Below are positions 1-12,010 of a stretch of DNA of 64,000 bases, piece by piece (position 1 is the first letter of the stretch; each line of letters opens with the position of its first letter). Origin of the DNA: Stomorhina lunata. Its lineage: Eukaryota > Arthropoda > Insecta > Diptera > Rhiniidae. The DNA lies in the NCBI GenBank assembly GCA_933228675.1, contig OW121740.1, positions 158,060,691 to 158,124,690 on the forward strand, in the 5' to 3' direction. The notes under the pieces are model-generated. The model made no database searches and was not told the origin of the DNA. It saw only the letters and a program-made list of their open reading frames with translations. The position numbers and the translations under genes were made by a program.

Positions 1-1640
1 AAATTTTCTAAAGAAAATTTTCTAAAGAAATTTTTCGAAAGAAAATTTTCTAAAGAAATTTTTCTAAAGAAAATTTTCTAAAGAAATTTTTCTAAAAAAA
101 ATTTTCTAAAGAAATTTTTATAAAGAAAATTTTCTAAAGAAATTTTTCTAACGAAAATTTTCTAAAGAAATTTTTCTAAAGAAATTTTTCTAAAGAAAAT
201 TTTCTAAAGAAATTTTTCTAAAGAAATTTTTCTCAAGAAATTTTTCTAAAGAAAATTTTCTAAAGAAATTTTTCTAAAGAAAATTTTCTAAAGAAATTTT
301 TCTAAAGAAAATTTTCTAAAGAAATTTTTCGAAAGAAAATTTTCTAAAGAAATTTTTCTAAAGAAAATTTTCTAAAGAAATTTTTCTAAAAAAAATTTTC
401 TAAAGAAATTTTTCTAAAGAAAATTTTCTAAAGAAATTTTTCTAACGAAAATTTTCTAAAGAAATTTTTCTAAAGAAATTTTTCTAAAGAAAATTTTCTA
501 AAGAAATTTTTCTAAAGAAAATTTTCTAAAGAAATTTTTCTAAAGAAAATTTTCTATAGAAATTTTTCGAAGAAAATTTTCTAAAGAAAACATTCTAAAG
601 AAAATTTTCTGAAGAAATTTTTCTAAAGAAAATTTTCTAAAGAATTTTTTCTAAAGAAAATTTTCTATAGAAATTTTCTATAGAAATTTTTCTAAAGAAA
701 ATTTTCTATAGAAATTTTTTAACAGAAAATTTTCTATAGAAATTTTTTAACAGAAAATTTTCTATAGAAATTTTTTAACAGAAAATTTTCTATAGAAATT
801 TTTTAAGAGAAAATTTTCTATAGAAATTTTTCTAAAGAAATTTTTCTAAAGAAATTTTTCTAAAGAAAATTTTCTATAGAAATTTTTCTAAAGAAAATTT
901 TCTATAGAAATTTTTCTAAAGAAAATTTTCTATAGAAATTTTTCTAAAGAAAATTTTCTATAGAAATTTTTCTAAAGAAAATTTTCTATAGAAATTTTTC
1001 TAAAGAAAATTTTCTATAGAAATTTTTCTAAAGAAAATTTTCTATAGAAATTTTTCTAAAGAAAATTTTCTATAGAAATTTTTCTAAAGAAAATTTTCTA
1101 TAGAAATTTTTCTAAAGAAAATTTTCTATAGAAATTTTTCTAAAAAAAATTTTCTATAGAAATTTTTCTAAAGAAAATTTTCTATAGAAATTTTTCTAAA
1201 GAAAATTTTCTATAGAAATTTTTCTAAAGAAAATTTTCTATAGAAATTTTTCTAAAGAAAATTTTCTATAGAAATTTTTCTAAAGAAAATTTTCTATAGA
1301 AATTTTTCTAAAGAAAATTTTCTATAGAAATTTTTCTAAAGAAAATTTTCTATAGAAATTTTTCTAAAGAAAATTTTCTACAGAAATTTTTCTAAAGAAA
1401 ATTTTCTATAGAAATTTTTCTAAAGAAAATTTTCTATAGAAATTTTTCTAAAGAAAATTTTCTATAGAAATTTTTCTAAAGAAAATTTACTATAGAAATT
1501 TTTCTAAAGAAAATTTTCTATAGAAATTTTTCTATAGAAATTTTTCTATAGAAATTTTTCTATAGAAATTTTTCTATAGAAATTTTTCTATAGAAATTTT
1601 TCTATAGAAATTTTTCTATAGAAATTTTTCTATTGAATTT
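1..1640. repeat. 14-bp palindromic A/T satellite array, well homogenised
   Basis: Tandem array of a 14-bp monomer (TTTTTCTATAGAAA or TTTTTCTAAAGAAA) with alternating A4T4 and A3T5 linkers. Three zones are visible. Positions 1-560 are CTAAAG-type monomers arranged in a 294-bp higher-order unit. Positions about 862-1510 are near-perfect 28-bp dimers alternating one CTAAAG and one CTATAG monomer (about 23 copies). Positions 1510-1636 are pure CTATAG monomers. Every ORF here is short low-complexity translation. The array runs off the left edge of the window, so its true length is unknown. Confidence 0.97.
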
Positions 1641-2320
1641 TTGTTATAGAAATTTGAAAGTTTTATAAAATTTTTTCTTTAGAAATGTTTGTTTTGAAAT
1701 TAGAAATATTTTAATAAAAATTTTGTTGTAGAAAATCTTCTATACAAATTTTTTAATAAAAATATTTTATAGAAATGTTTCTTTTGAAATTTTTCTATAT
1801 AGAATGTTTCTAAATAAATTTTTCTGCAGAAATTTTGCTATAGAAATTTTGCAATATAAATTTGGCTGTAGAAATTTTGCTATAGAAATTTTTCTATAGA
1901 AATTTTTATATAGAATTTCTTCTATAAATATTTTTCTATAGAATTATTTCAATAGAATTTTTTCTATAGAAACTTTTTTATAAAAAAATGTCTATAAATT
2001 TTTTTTAGAAATGTTTGTTTCTAAATAGTTCTATAGAAATTTTTTCTATAGAAATTTTTTTAAAGAAAATTTTCTATAGAATTTTTTTCAAAAGAAAATT
2101 TTTTGTAGAAATTAAAAAAAAATTAATAGAAATTTTTCTATGCATTTTTTTTAAATTTTTTGTTAAAATTTTTCTGTAGAAATTTGTTTGATAGACATTT
2201 TGTTATAGAATTTTTTTTGTAAGAATTTTTCTTTCTATAAGAATTGAATTTTCGATAGAATTTTGTATAGACATTTTACAGTATTTAGTTTTCTATTGAA
2301 AGTTTTTTTTTAGATTTTTA
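1641..2320. repeat. Degenerate tail of the 14-bp satellite
   Basis: The same CTATAG-centred monomers continue but with many substitutions and indels, fading into unique sequence near 2320. Decay towards the array edge fits homogenisation by unequal exchange acting mostly in array centres. Confidence 0.9.
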
Positions 2321-3260
2321 GGACGCCCCCTCCTACAAACAAGATTTCCTTACAAATTTCCTAATAAAATAAATAAACACTAGAGTCGTTGAGCAAAAAT
2401 GTTGTTTTTCAATTATAAAGTCAAAAATTTTATTGAAAATTTGCCCTCTAACAAAAAGCCTTAATGAATAATTCATTAATAAATTAATACAAATTTTAAA
2501 GGACTGACATGTTGATCCTTTTCAAAAAAATCTTCCAAACATTTTAAATCAGATTTTGAACACTCACATAAGTAAAATAAAAAATATACCCAATGAAGCA
2601 TTTAAGAAACCATTTCGAAATGGTTACGAAAAACAAACACCCTCTCACTTACAGGAAAATTCACATGGAAAAACTTCAAAGACTTAAAGCGAAAAAAAAA
2701 ATCCCATAAGAAAAGTAGGAAAAACAAAATAAACAAGAAAATAAAAATCGTAAAAAATGGACTTATTACTAAACTACTTCTACTTCTACCACAAAAACGT
2801 AAGAAAACAAATCAAAGAGAAATTGTAAACGACAAGTTAATCTTACTTCGAGCATGGCCGGAAGCGTTTTTATGACCCAATGGACAAGGTTACCAAAGAA
2901 AACACAAAAAAAAAACGAATATGAAGAACATTTACCCACACTCTGACAGATGTAGAGATGCATATGTGGAGATAATGTTTGAACATACATCAACTTCAAG
3001 GATGAAACAAATTGACGGACAGATAGACAGACATTCAGGCATATTTAGTCATGATGGAACATGTTGAGACAAGCCATAAAGTATGCTAAGGATAAAGTAG
3101 TTACACAAATACAGAGATAACTCAAAATCTACTCATGCATACGCATAAGCGGTCGTTTTAAAAGGAAGGGAAAGAAAATTAGGAAAAAAAGTGCGTCTAA
3201 GTCGGAGGGGTACAATAAGGGGCCCTTGTGTAAAATAAGAAATTATTTAAAAGCGAATGT
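2321..3260. other. Unique A/T-rich spacer, no gene recognised
   Basis: Non-repetitive sequence between two satellite blocks. The longest ORF (76 codons, minus strand, 2769-2999) shows no recognisable domain and is probably fortuitous. Confidence 0.6.
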
Positions 3261-6215
3261 GAAAATTATCGATATAAATTTTTTCCATAAAAATTCTTAT
3301 TGATATTAAATTTCTGTAAAAAAAAATATTTTAAAATAAAATTTTTAGGAAAGGTTTTGAAATTGAATTTTCGATACAAAATTTTTCTAAAAAATTGTTT
3401 ATAGTTTTTTTTTTTTAATTTTTCTATAGAGATTTTTTAATAAAAATTTTTTATAGAAATTTTTCGTTAAAAATTTTTTTCTTAAAATTTTTTTATAGAA
3501 ATTTTTCTATCGAAAATGTTTTACAGAAATTTTTTTACGGAAATTTTCATTCGAAATTTTTTTCCAAAAATTGTTTTATAGAAATTTTTCTATACAAATT
3601 TTTTTGAAATTTTTCTATAGAATTTTTTTTTAGAAAATTTTCTATAGCTGCTTTTTCACATAAATTTGTTTAAACAAATTTTTCTACATAAATTTTTCTC
3701 TAAAAATTTTTCTCTAGAAATTTTTTTAAAGAAATTTTTTTCTAAAAATTTTTCTATAGAAATTTTTTCTAGAAATTTTTTTTTTTAGAAATTTTTCTAA
3801 AGAATTTTTTTTCATAGAAATTTTTCTACAGAAATTTTTCTATAGTCATTTTTTTCATCATTTCTTTATAGAAATTTTTCTAAAGATATTTTTTTCTAAA
3901 AATGTTTCTACAGAAATTTTGTTGTAAAATTTTTTCTACAGAAATTTTTCTATAGAAAATTTTCTATAAATATTTTTCTAAAGATATTTTTTTCTAAAAA
4001 TTTTCTACAGAAATTTTTTTGTAAAAATTTTTTTATATAAATTTTTCTTTAGAAATTTTTCTGTAGACATTTTTCTACAGAATTTATTCTTAAGAAATTT
4101 TTCTTTAAAAAATTTTCTAAAGAAATTTTTTTAAACATTTTTTTATAGAAATTTTTCTATAGAAATTTTTCTATAGAAATTTTTCTATAGAAATTTTTCT
4201 ATAGAAATTTTTCTATAGAAATTTTTCTATAGAAATTTTTCTATAGAAATTTTTCTATAGAAATTTTTCTATAGAAATTTTTCTATAGAAATTTTCCTAT
4301 AAAAATGTTTCTTTTGAAATTTTTCTATAAACATTTTTCTTAAGAAATTTTTCTTTTTAATTTTTTTTTTTAATTTTTCTATAGAAATTTTAAAAAAAAA
4401 TTTATAAAAATTTTTCTATAGAAATTTAAAAAAAAAAATTATAAAAATTTTTCTACAGAAGTTTTTTAATAGAAATTTTCCAATAGAAATTTTTCTATAT
4501 ACATTTTTTCTTTATAAATTTTCTTTACAAATTTTTCTTTAGAAATTTTTCTATACAAATTTTTCCATACCACTTTTTTCTATAAATTTTTTTATAAATT
4601 TTTTTAAAAAAATTTTTCTCAGGAATTTTTCTATAGATATTTTTCTGTAAAAACTTTTCTAAAGAAATTTTTTTCGAAAAATTTTTCTATAGAAGTTTTT
4701 TTCTTAATATTTTTTTATAGAAAGTTATCTATAAAATTTTTGTTTAAAAATTTTTCTATAGAAATTATTCTTTACACATTTTTCTTTATAATTTTTTTTT
4801 TTAGAAATGTTTCTCTAGAAAGTTTTCTTTAGAAATTTTTCTATGAAATTTTTTCTATAGAAATTTTTCTTTAGAATTTTTTTGGTTGAAATTTTTCTAA
4901 AAAAATTTGTTTATACAATTTTTTTAATGAAAATTTTTCTAAAAAAATTCTCTATAGAAATATTTCAATTGAAATTTTTCAATAGAAATTTTTCTATTAA
5001 AGAATTTTTTTATAGAAATTTTTCTGAAAAAATTTCTCTACAGAAATTTTTCTATAGAAATTCTTCTGAAGAAATTTTTCTATGAAAATTTTATATAGAA
5101 ATATTTCTATAGAAATCTTTCTATAGAAGTTTTTATATAGAAATTCTTCTGCAGAAATTTTTTTATTGAAAGTTTTTAATAGAAAGTTTTCTATCGAAAT
5201 GTTTCTACAGAAATTTTTCAATAGAAATTTTTGTAAAGAAATTTTTCTATAGAAAGTTTTCTATCGAAATGTTTCTTCAGAAATTTTTCCATAGAAATTT
5301 TTCCATAAACATTTTTTTAAAGAAATTTTTCTATAGAAATTTTACAATAAAATTTGTTCTATAGAATTTTTTTTAAATTTTTCTTTAGATTTTTTCCTTT
5401 AGAAATTTTTCTACAGAAATTTTTTCATAGACATTTTGTTAAAGAAAATTTTTCTAAAGAAATTTTCCTGTAAAAATCTTTCTGTATAAATTTATATACA
5501 GAATTTTTTCTATTTCAATTTTTTTATAGAAATTTTTCTATAAATACTTTTTATAGAAATTTTTTTAAGACATTTTCTATAGAAATTTGTATATAGATAT
5601 TTTTCTAAAGTATTTTATCTGTAGGAATTTTTTAGATGGAAATTTTTCATTCGAGATTTTTAAATAGAAATTTTTTTTTTGAAATTATTTTAACAAAAAA
5701 TTTTTATTTAAAAATTTTTTTTAAATTTTTATTTTAAAATTTTTTTTTAAATTTTTATTTTATTTCTCTAAATAATTTGCTATAGAAATTTTTCTATATA
5801 AATCTTTCTTAAGAAATTTTTCTGTAGAAGATTTTCCATAGAATAGGTTTATAGAAATTTGTCTTTAGAAATTTTTTTATAGAATTTATAGTTTAGAAAT
5901 TTTTCTATAAACATTTTTTAAAAAAAATTTTCTACAGAACTTTCTCTATAGAAATTTTTCTTTAGACATTTTTCTATTCAAATTTTTTAATATAAATTTT
6001 TCCGTAGACATTTTTCTATAAAAATTTATTTATAGAAATTTTTCTATAGAACTGTTTCTATACACATTTTTCTATAGAAATGTTTCTATAAAAATTTTTC
6101 TAAAGAAATTTTTCTATAGAAATTTTTCTACAGAAATTTTTCTATAAAATTTTTTTTTATAGAAATTTTTCTATAAAAATTTTTTATCGAAATTTTTTAA
6201 TGTAAATTTTTAGTT
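3261..6215. repeat. Degenerate 14-bp satellite with a homogenised core
   Basis: A long block of diverged TTTTTCTATAGAAA-type monomers mixed with variants (CTACAG, CTTTAG, CTGTAG). A run at about 4146-4300 is essentially pure monomer and marks the youngest part. Short ORFs on both strands (for example 4882-5085) are K/N/F/I-rich low complexity and are not genes. Confidence 0.93.
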
Positions 6216-7410
6216 CTTGTGCCTTAATTTCTCCATATCTGGTGCATATTTAGCCTCATCCTAAATGAGTAGTTCACCTTATCTAAATGAAAAAATCGTC
6301 ATATGTGTGTACAAGTGGTTAAAGTAATTGCAAATGCCCTGCAGTTTTAAAAACTTTTCCGAAATCTTTCTGAATTGTATTTATCACTTCATGATCCTTT
6401 GTAGTGTATCAGGTAGACATTTGCCTGCTCTGGGTTATAAATAAGACAATAGCAATAAATTTGGCTTTTTCCATAGGTGACAGACAAAATATCAAATTTG
6501 TATGTAAGAAGTATCGAATATTTGTATGACGTTTGCAAATGTGTATAAGAAGAGTTAATAGTCACCCTTTTGACTACAAATGGTCAACAAAGTGGTGCTA
6601 ATATTTTAATATAGGTATATGCTTTGAGCTGTATATGTTGAAAAACTACTTAAGTATGTTTTACAAAGTGCTTATATTTACAAAATCTGTAGTTCCCTTT
6701 GGTGGCAATTGTCATCACTCAAGTTGCAGGGTATATGAATTCCTACACCCACAAACTATGTATGTAGTATATATTTTTCCCTCAACAATATACATGTGTA
6801 AAATGTACTTGTATTGTATTGAAAAAAAAATTTCTAACAAGACCAACATTTAGAGGCCTCTTAACTTCGGCAAAAAAATATTAAATCGCACAACAAAAAA
6901 GGATGTGAAAGTCTCAGCTGGTTCAGTGATTTGACTGAACGTTAACACAAAATATAAAAAAAAATACAAGAAATACTAACTTAAATAAAACAATTTCTTT
7001 AACGTTAAAATCATTGAAATTAAATCACAACATATCTACAGATGAATACATTCATTCATCCAAACATTCAGCAAAAACATAAAAAAGACTTACTTTTTTG
7101 TTGTCGGTCCTCGTCTTTCTGGTTGAATCTCCCAGGAATTAGGGAAGTATAGCTTTAGCAAGAGTCTAGACTGGGGAATGGGTATGATTTAGTGCTTTTT
7201 GTTAGAGAATCTTTTTAATGTGTTTCCTTAAGTGTTTCGGCATAACGAAAAGGATGAGGTGAATGAAATGAATGAATTTAGAAATGATTTAAGTTCAAAT
7301 TAAAGCAGATAATTGAAAATGTAGGAATAATACTTAGGGAATAATTTTTTAGGTGGTTCTAAACCAAACATTTTGTTCATAAAACATAAAATTTCATACA
7401 TGGTTTTTAT
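6216..7410. other. Unique spacer, no gene recognised
   Basis: Non-repetitive DNA between satellite arrays. A 72-codon plus-strand ORF at 6635-6853 has no recognisable motif. No promoter, RNA gene or transposon end was identified. Confidence 0.55.
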
Positions 7411-8990
7411 TAAAAAATTTTTCTATAGAAATTTTTCTAAAGAAATTTTTCTTAAGAAATTTTTCGATAGAAATTTTTCCAAAGAAATTTTTCTATTGAA
7501 ATTTATCTAAAGAAATTTCTCTATAGAAATTTTTCTACATGCATTTTTTTATAGAAATTTTTTTGTAGAATTTTTTCTATAAAAATTTATCTTAAAAAAT
7601 GTATCTAAAGAAATTTTTCTAAAGATATTTTTTTATCGAAATTTTTCTAACGAAATTTTTCTACAGAAATTTTTCCAAAAAAATTTTTCTATTGAAATTT
7701 TTCTATAGAAATTTTTCTAAAGAAATTTTCTAACGAAATTTTTCCAAAGAAATTTTTCTATTGAAATTTTTCTACAGAAATTTTTCTATAGCAATTTTTC
7801 TATAGAAATTTTTTTATAGAAATTTTTTCATAGAAATTTTTTCTAAAGAAATTTTTCCATAAAAATTTTTTCTTAAAAAATATTCCTATAGAAATTTTTC
7901 TATAGAAAATTTTCTATAGAAATTTGTCTATCAAAATTTTGCCTATAGAATTTTGACTATAGGAAATGTTCTATAAAAATTTTTCAATATAAATTTTTCA
8001 CTAGAAATTTTTCTCTAGAAATTTTTTTCTAGAAATTTTTCCATAGAAATTTTTACTATAAAAATTTTTCTATAGAAATTTGCCTGTATAAATTTGACTA
8101 TCGAAATTTTTCTATAAAAAATTGTTTATAGAATTTTTTCTATAGAAGTTTTTCTTTAGAATTTTTTCTATAAAAATTTTTTTGTAGAAATTTTTCCATA
8201 GAAATTTTTCTATAGAAATTTTTCTATAGAAATTTTTCTATAGAAATTTTTCTATAGAAATTTTTCTATAGAAATTTTTCTATAGAAATTTTTCTGTAGA
8301 AATTTTTCTATAGAAATTTTTCTATAGAAATTTTTCTATAGAAATTTTTCTATAGAAATTTTTCTATAGAAATTTTTCTATAGAAATTTTTCTATAGAAA
8401 TTTTTCTATAGAAATTTTTCTATAGAAATTTTTCTATAGAAATTTTTCTATAGAAATTTTTCTATAGAAATTTTTCTATAGAAATTTTTCTAAAGAAATT
8501 TTTCTATAGAAATTTTTCTATAGAAATTTTTCTATAGAAATTTTTCTATAGAAATTTTTCTATAGAAATTTTTCTATAGAAATTTTTCGATAGAAATTTT
8601 TCGATAGAAATTTTACTATAGAAATTTTTCTATAGAATTTTCTCTATATAATTTTTTTTACATGAATTTTTTTATAGAAATTTTTTTGTAGAATTTTTTC
8701 TATAGAAATTTTTCTTAAGAAATTTTTGTAAAGAAATTTTTTGTAGAAATTTTTCTATAGAAATTTTTCCACAGAAAATTTTCTATAGAAATTTTTCTAT
8801 AGAAATTTTTCGATAGAAATTTTTCCATAACAATTTTTCCATAGAAATTTTTTCTAAAGAAATTTTTATAAAGAAATTTTTCTATGGAAATTTTCCATAG
8901 AAATTTTTTCTTAAAAAATATTCCTATAGAAATTTTTCTATAGAAAATTTGCTATCAAAATTTTTCTATAAAATTTTTTCATAAAATAAA
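7411..8990. repeat. 14-bp CTATAG satellite array with pure core
   Basis: Degenerate monomers at the left (7411-8190) lead into an almost perfect run of TTTTTCTATAGAAA at about 8196-8620, followed by degenerate copies to about 8990. Same strand orientation as the array at 1-1640. A short non-repeat island near 8985-9010 separates it from the next block. Confidence 0.96.
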
Positions 8991-9010
8991 AAAAAGCCGG
9001 GATGTAAATA

Positions 9011-10165
9011 TTTTTTCTATATAAATACTTCATACTTTCTATATAAATACTTCAATAGAATTTTTTCAATAGAGATTTTTCTGTACAAATTTTTCCATAG
9101 AAATTTTCCATAAAAATTTAAATATACTCACTCTTTTTTTAGAAATTTTTATGCATAAATTTTCTATAGAAATATTTCTATATCAATTTTTTTATAGAAA
9201 TATTTCTTTAGAAATTTTTTAACAGAAATTTTTTTATAGAAATTTTTCTATAGAAATTTTTCTATAGAAATTTTTCTATAGAAATTTTTCAATTGAAATT
9301 TTTCTATAGAAATTTTTCTATAGAAATTTTTCTATAGAAATTTTTCTATAGAAATTTTGCTATAGAAATTTTTCTATAGAAATTTTTCTATAGAAATTTT
9401 TCTTTAGAAATTTTTCTATAGAAATTTTTCTATAGAAATTTTTCTATAGAAATTTTTCGATAGAAATTTTTCTATACAAAATTTTTCTGTAGAAATTTTT
9501 CTGTGGAAATTTTTCTATAGAAAATTTTCTATAGAAATTTTTCTATGGACATTTTTCTATAGAAATTTTTCTATAGAAATTTTTCTATAGAAATTTTTCT
9601 ATATAAATTTTTCTATTGAAATTTTTCTATTGAAATTTTTCTATAGAAATTTTTCCATAGAAATTTTTTCTATAGAAAGTTTTCTATAGAAATTTTTTGT
9701 AGAAATTTTTCTACGAAAATTTTTCTATAGAAATTTTTCTATAGAAATTTTTCTTTAGAAATTTTTCGATAGAAATTTTTCTATACAAAATTTTTCCATA
9801 CAAAATTTTTCTATAGAAGTTTTTCTATAGAAATTTTTCTATGGACATTTTTCTATAGAAATTTTTCTATAGAAATTTTTCTATAGAAATTTTTTCTATA
9901 GAAAGTTTTCTATAGAAATTTTTTGTAGAAATTTTTCTACGGAAATTTTTCTATAGAAAGTTTTCTATAGAAATTTTTTGTAGAAATTTTTCTACGGAAA
10001 TTTTTCTATAGAAATTTTTCTATAAAAATTTTTCTATAGAAATTTTTCCATAGAAATTTTTCTATAAAAAATTTTTTAAAGAAATTTTCCTATAGTAATT
10101 TTTCAATAAAACTTTTTCTATTGAAATTTTTTATAGAAATGTTTTTATAGAAAATGTTTAATCTC
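9011..10165. repeat. 14-bp CTATAG satellite with higher-order structure
   Basis: Continuation of the 14-bp array. Diagnostic variant monomers recur as a set: CGATAG at 9458 and 9767, CTATGGAC at 9543 and 9839, and a GAAAGTTTTCTATAG variant at 9675, 9901 and 9956. This shows segmental duplication within the array with later indels. Confidence 0.94.
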
Positions 10166-11440
10166 TCTTTAAGCTAAGGGTAAAACCACCTTTATTTAAG
10201 CTAACCTTCCCCTTTATCTGAATTTTATATTGTACATCAATCCTTTGCACTTTATTTGGGGATATACTTAGTCCATGCATTAGCATTACTCCTCACCAAA
10301 ATAACTTGCTGACATCTAAAGCTTTTTTTTGCTTCCTCCTCTTTCGGCTCCAGCTTATGTAGTTGCTCCGGCGTTTTATGGACAAGCTACACACTTAAAT
10401 CTCTTCTTTATATGGTCGGGTTTTTTTTATTTCGCTTTTATCGGGAACATTTTATTTAACAGATTTCTTCATTTTATTTTTCTCCTTTTTTGTATAGCGT
10501 AAAACAATAAAAAAGAGAGTAGAAATCTTAAAATAATACGTTTTTTTTTATTATTGTTGCTTATGCTTCATTGCTCTTTGGATTTGAGTTCTATTTTGTT
10601 ATGTTCCCTTTTTCCTTTTCAATTTTATTTGATTCGTTTTAATTTTATATCTATTGAACTCTTTCCTCTGCTCCGTTTAACTATTTTATTCCTGAGAAAA
10701 TAGATACACCGACCAAGATTTACGAGGTGTGTGGGAGAATATTGGGGATTTGATAGTGTGGGGTGGTTAAATGTTTATTGAAGGGTAAAGCCATGCTAAA
10801 GCGGCTGAGAGCTAGAATTGATTTCTGATATTTGTTCAAAACCTCGTTTTTATGATTCGAGCCACTTGTCGTATCCAAAGATTTTCAAGAAAATTTATCG
10901 ACATTGTGTAAAAGATATTACTTATTTATACCTGCTTATAAGTTTAAAACTGCATATATGAGCTGATACAAAATATAACTCCTTTTTTAATGATAAAGAT
11001 ATGCCCTCTAATTCATAAACGAATAATAATATTATCAAAGGCTTATTGTGGGAATTTGGTATCAAGAAAATTAATCAAGATATTCATATACAATTACTTA
11101 TAACTTTAAAACTATATGAGTTAGAACAATATATAATTATTTTTAAAGATATATGTCCCTAATTCAATAACGACTAATAATATCTTCAAAACCTAATTGT
11201 AGGTGTTTTGTATAGAAAATTTGAATTATAAGCTTGTCAGCTTTTTTCGTTTATGAATTAGAGGGATGGAGATAAAAATAATAAACAAAAGTTTTCAAAA
11301 ATATCTTTCGTATCATCTCGTCTATCGAACGAGTTAATTAATATATTATTCAAGGTATAACTACTACATATTTCCATCCTTCTGGTAGCACAAGAACTGC
11401 TCCGGTTATGAGGTAAAGTAGGAATTTCTAGAGTATAACA
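10166..11440. other. Unique spacer, no gene recognised
   Basis: Non-repetitive A/T-rich DNA. A loosely repeated theme (roughly 'cttataa..ttaaaact..atatgag..aa.atataa' at about 10930-10985 and 11090-11150) suggests an old ~170-bp duplication. No coding region or RNA gene was found. Confidence 0.5.
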
Positions 11441-12010
11441 ATTTTGGTATTGAAAATTTTCCTATATCATTTTTTCTACATAAAAAAATTTCGTACAGAA
11501 AATTTTTCTATATAAAAAATTTTGGTATTTTTTCTATTTTAAAAATTTGCACATAGAAAATTTTTCTACATAAAAAAAATGCGCATAACAAATTTATCAT
11601 GTACATATATAAAAAATTTTCCAATATTTTTCTATATAAAAATTATTCGAATATTTTTATATATAAAAATTATTCGCATATTTTTCTATATAAAACAATT
11701 TCTTCGTATAGGAAGTTTTTGTATATAGAAAACTTTTCTCTATACAAATTTTCGAAAAATTTTCTCTAAAAAAATTTCATATACAAAATTTCTCTCTATA
11801 AAAACATTCATATACAAAATATTTCTCTATAAAATATTTTTGTATACAAAATTTTATATACAAAGATTTTTGTATATAAAAAATTTTAGTATAGAAAATT
11901 TTTTTATATAAAAATTTTCATATAGAAAATTTTTCTTTATAAAAATTTTTATATACAAAAATTTTCTATATAAAAAATTTTTCTATATAAAAATTTTCTC
12001 ATAGAAAATT
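11441..12010. repeat. Degenerate satellite subfamily rich in TATATA linkers
   Basis: Loose tandem repeats alternating a TATAGAAAATTTTT half and a CTATATAAAAATTTTC half, often with CGCATA or CGTATA variants. It is related to the 14-bp family but about twice as long per unit and poorly homogenised. Confidence 0.8.

Noticed and set aside
1..2320. Telomeric or centromeric origin of the left array
   Set aside because: Arrays of this type are interspersed with unique DNA and lie near and inside a gene, so no terminal or centromeric location can be claimed from this window.
4882..5221. ORFs on both strands with repeating K/N/F/I/E-rich peptides
   Set aside because: They are translations of the 14-bp satellite (period incommensurate with codons), with matching ORFs on the opposite strand. 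The same applies to 12567-12752, 48266-48451, 49556-49813, 50123-50389, 56388-56579 and 56895-57113.
8196..8620. CRISPR-like regular repeats
   Set aside because: The units are contiguous without unique spacers, and the composition and context are those of a eukaryotic satellite.
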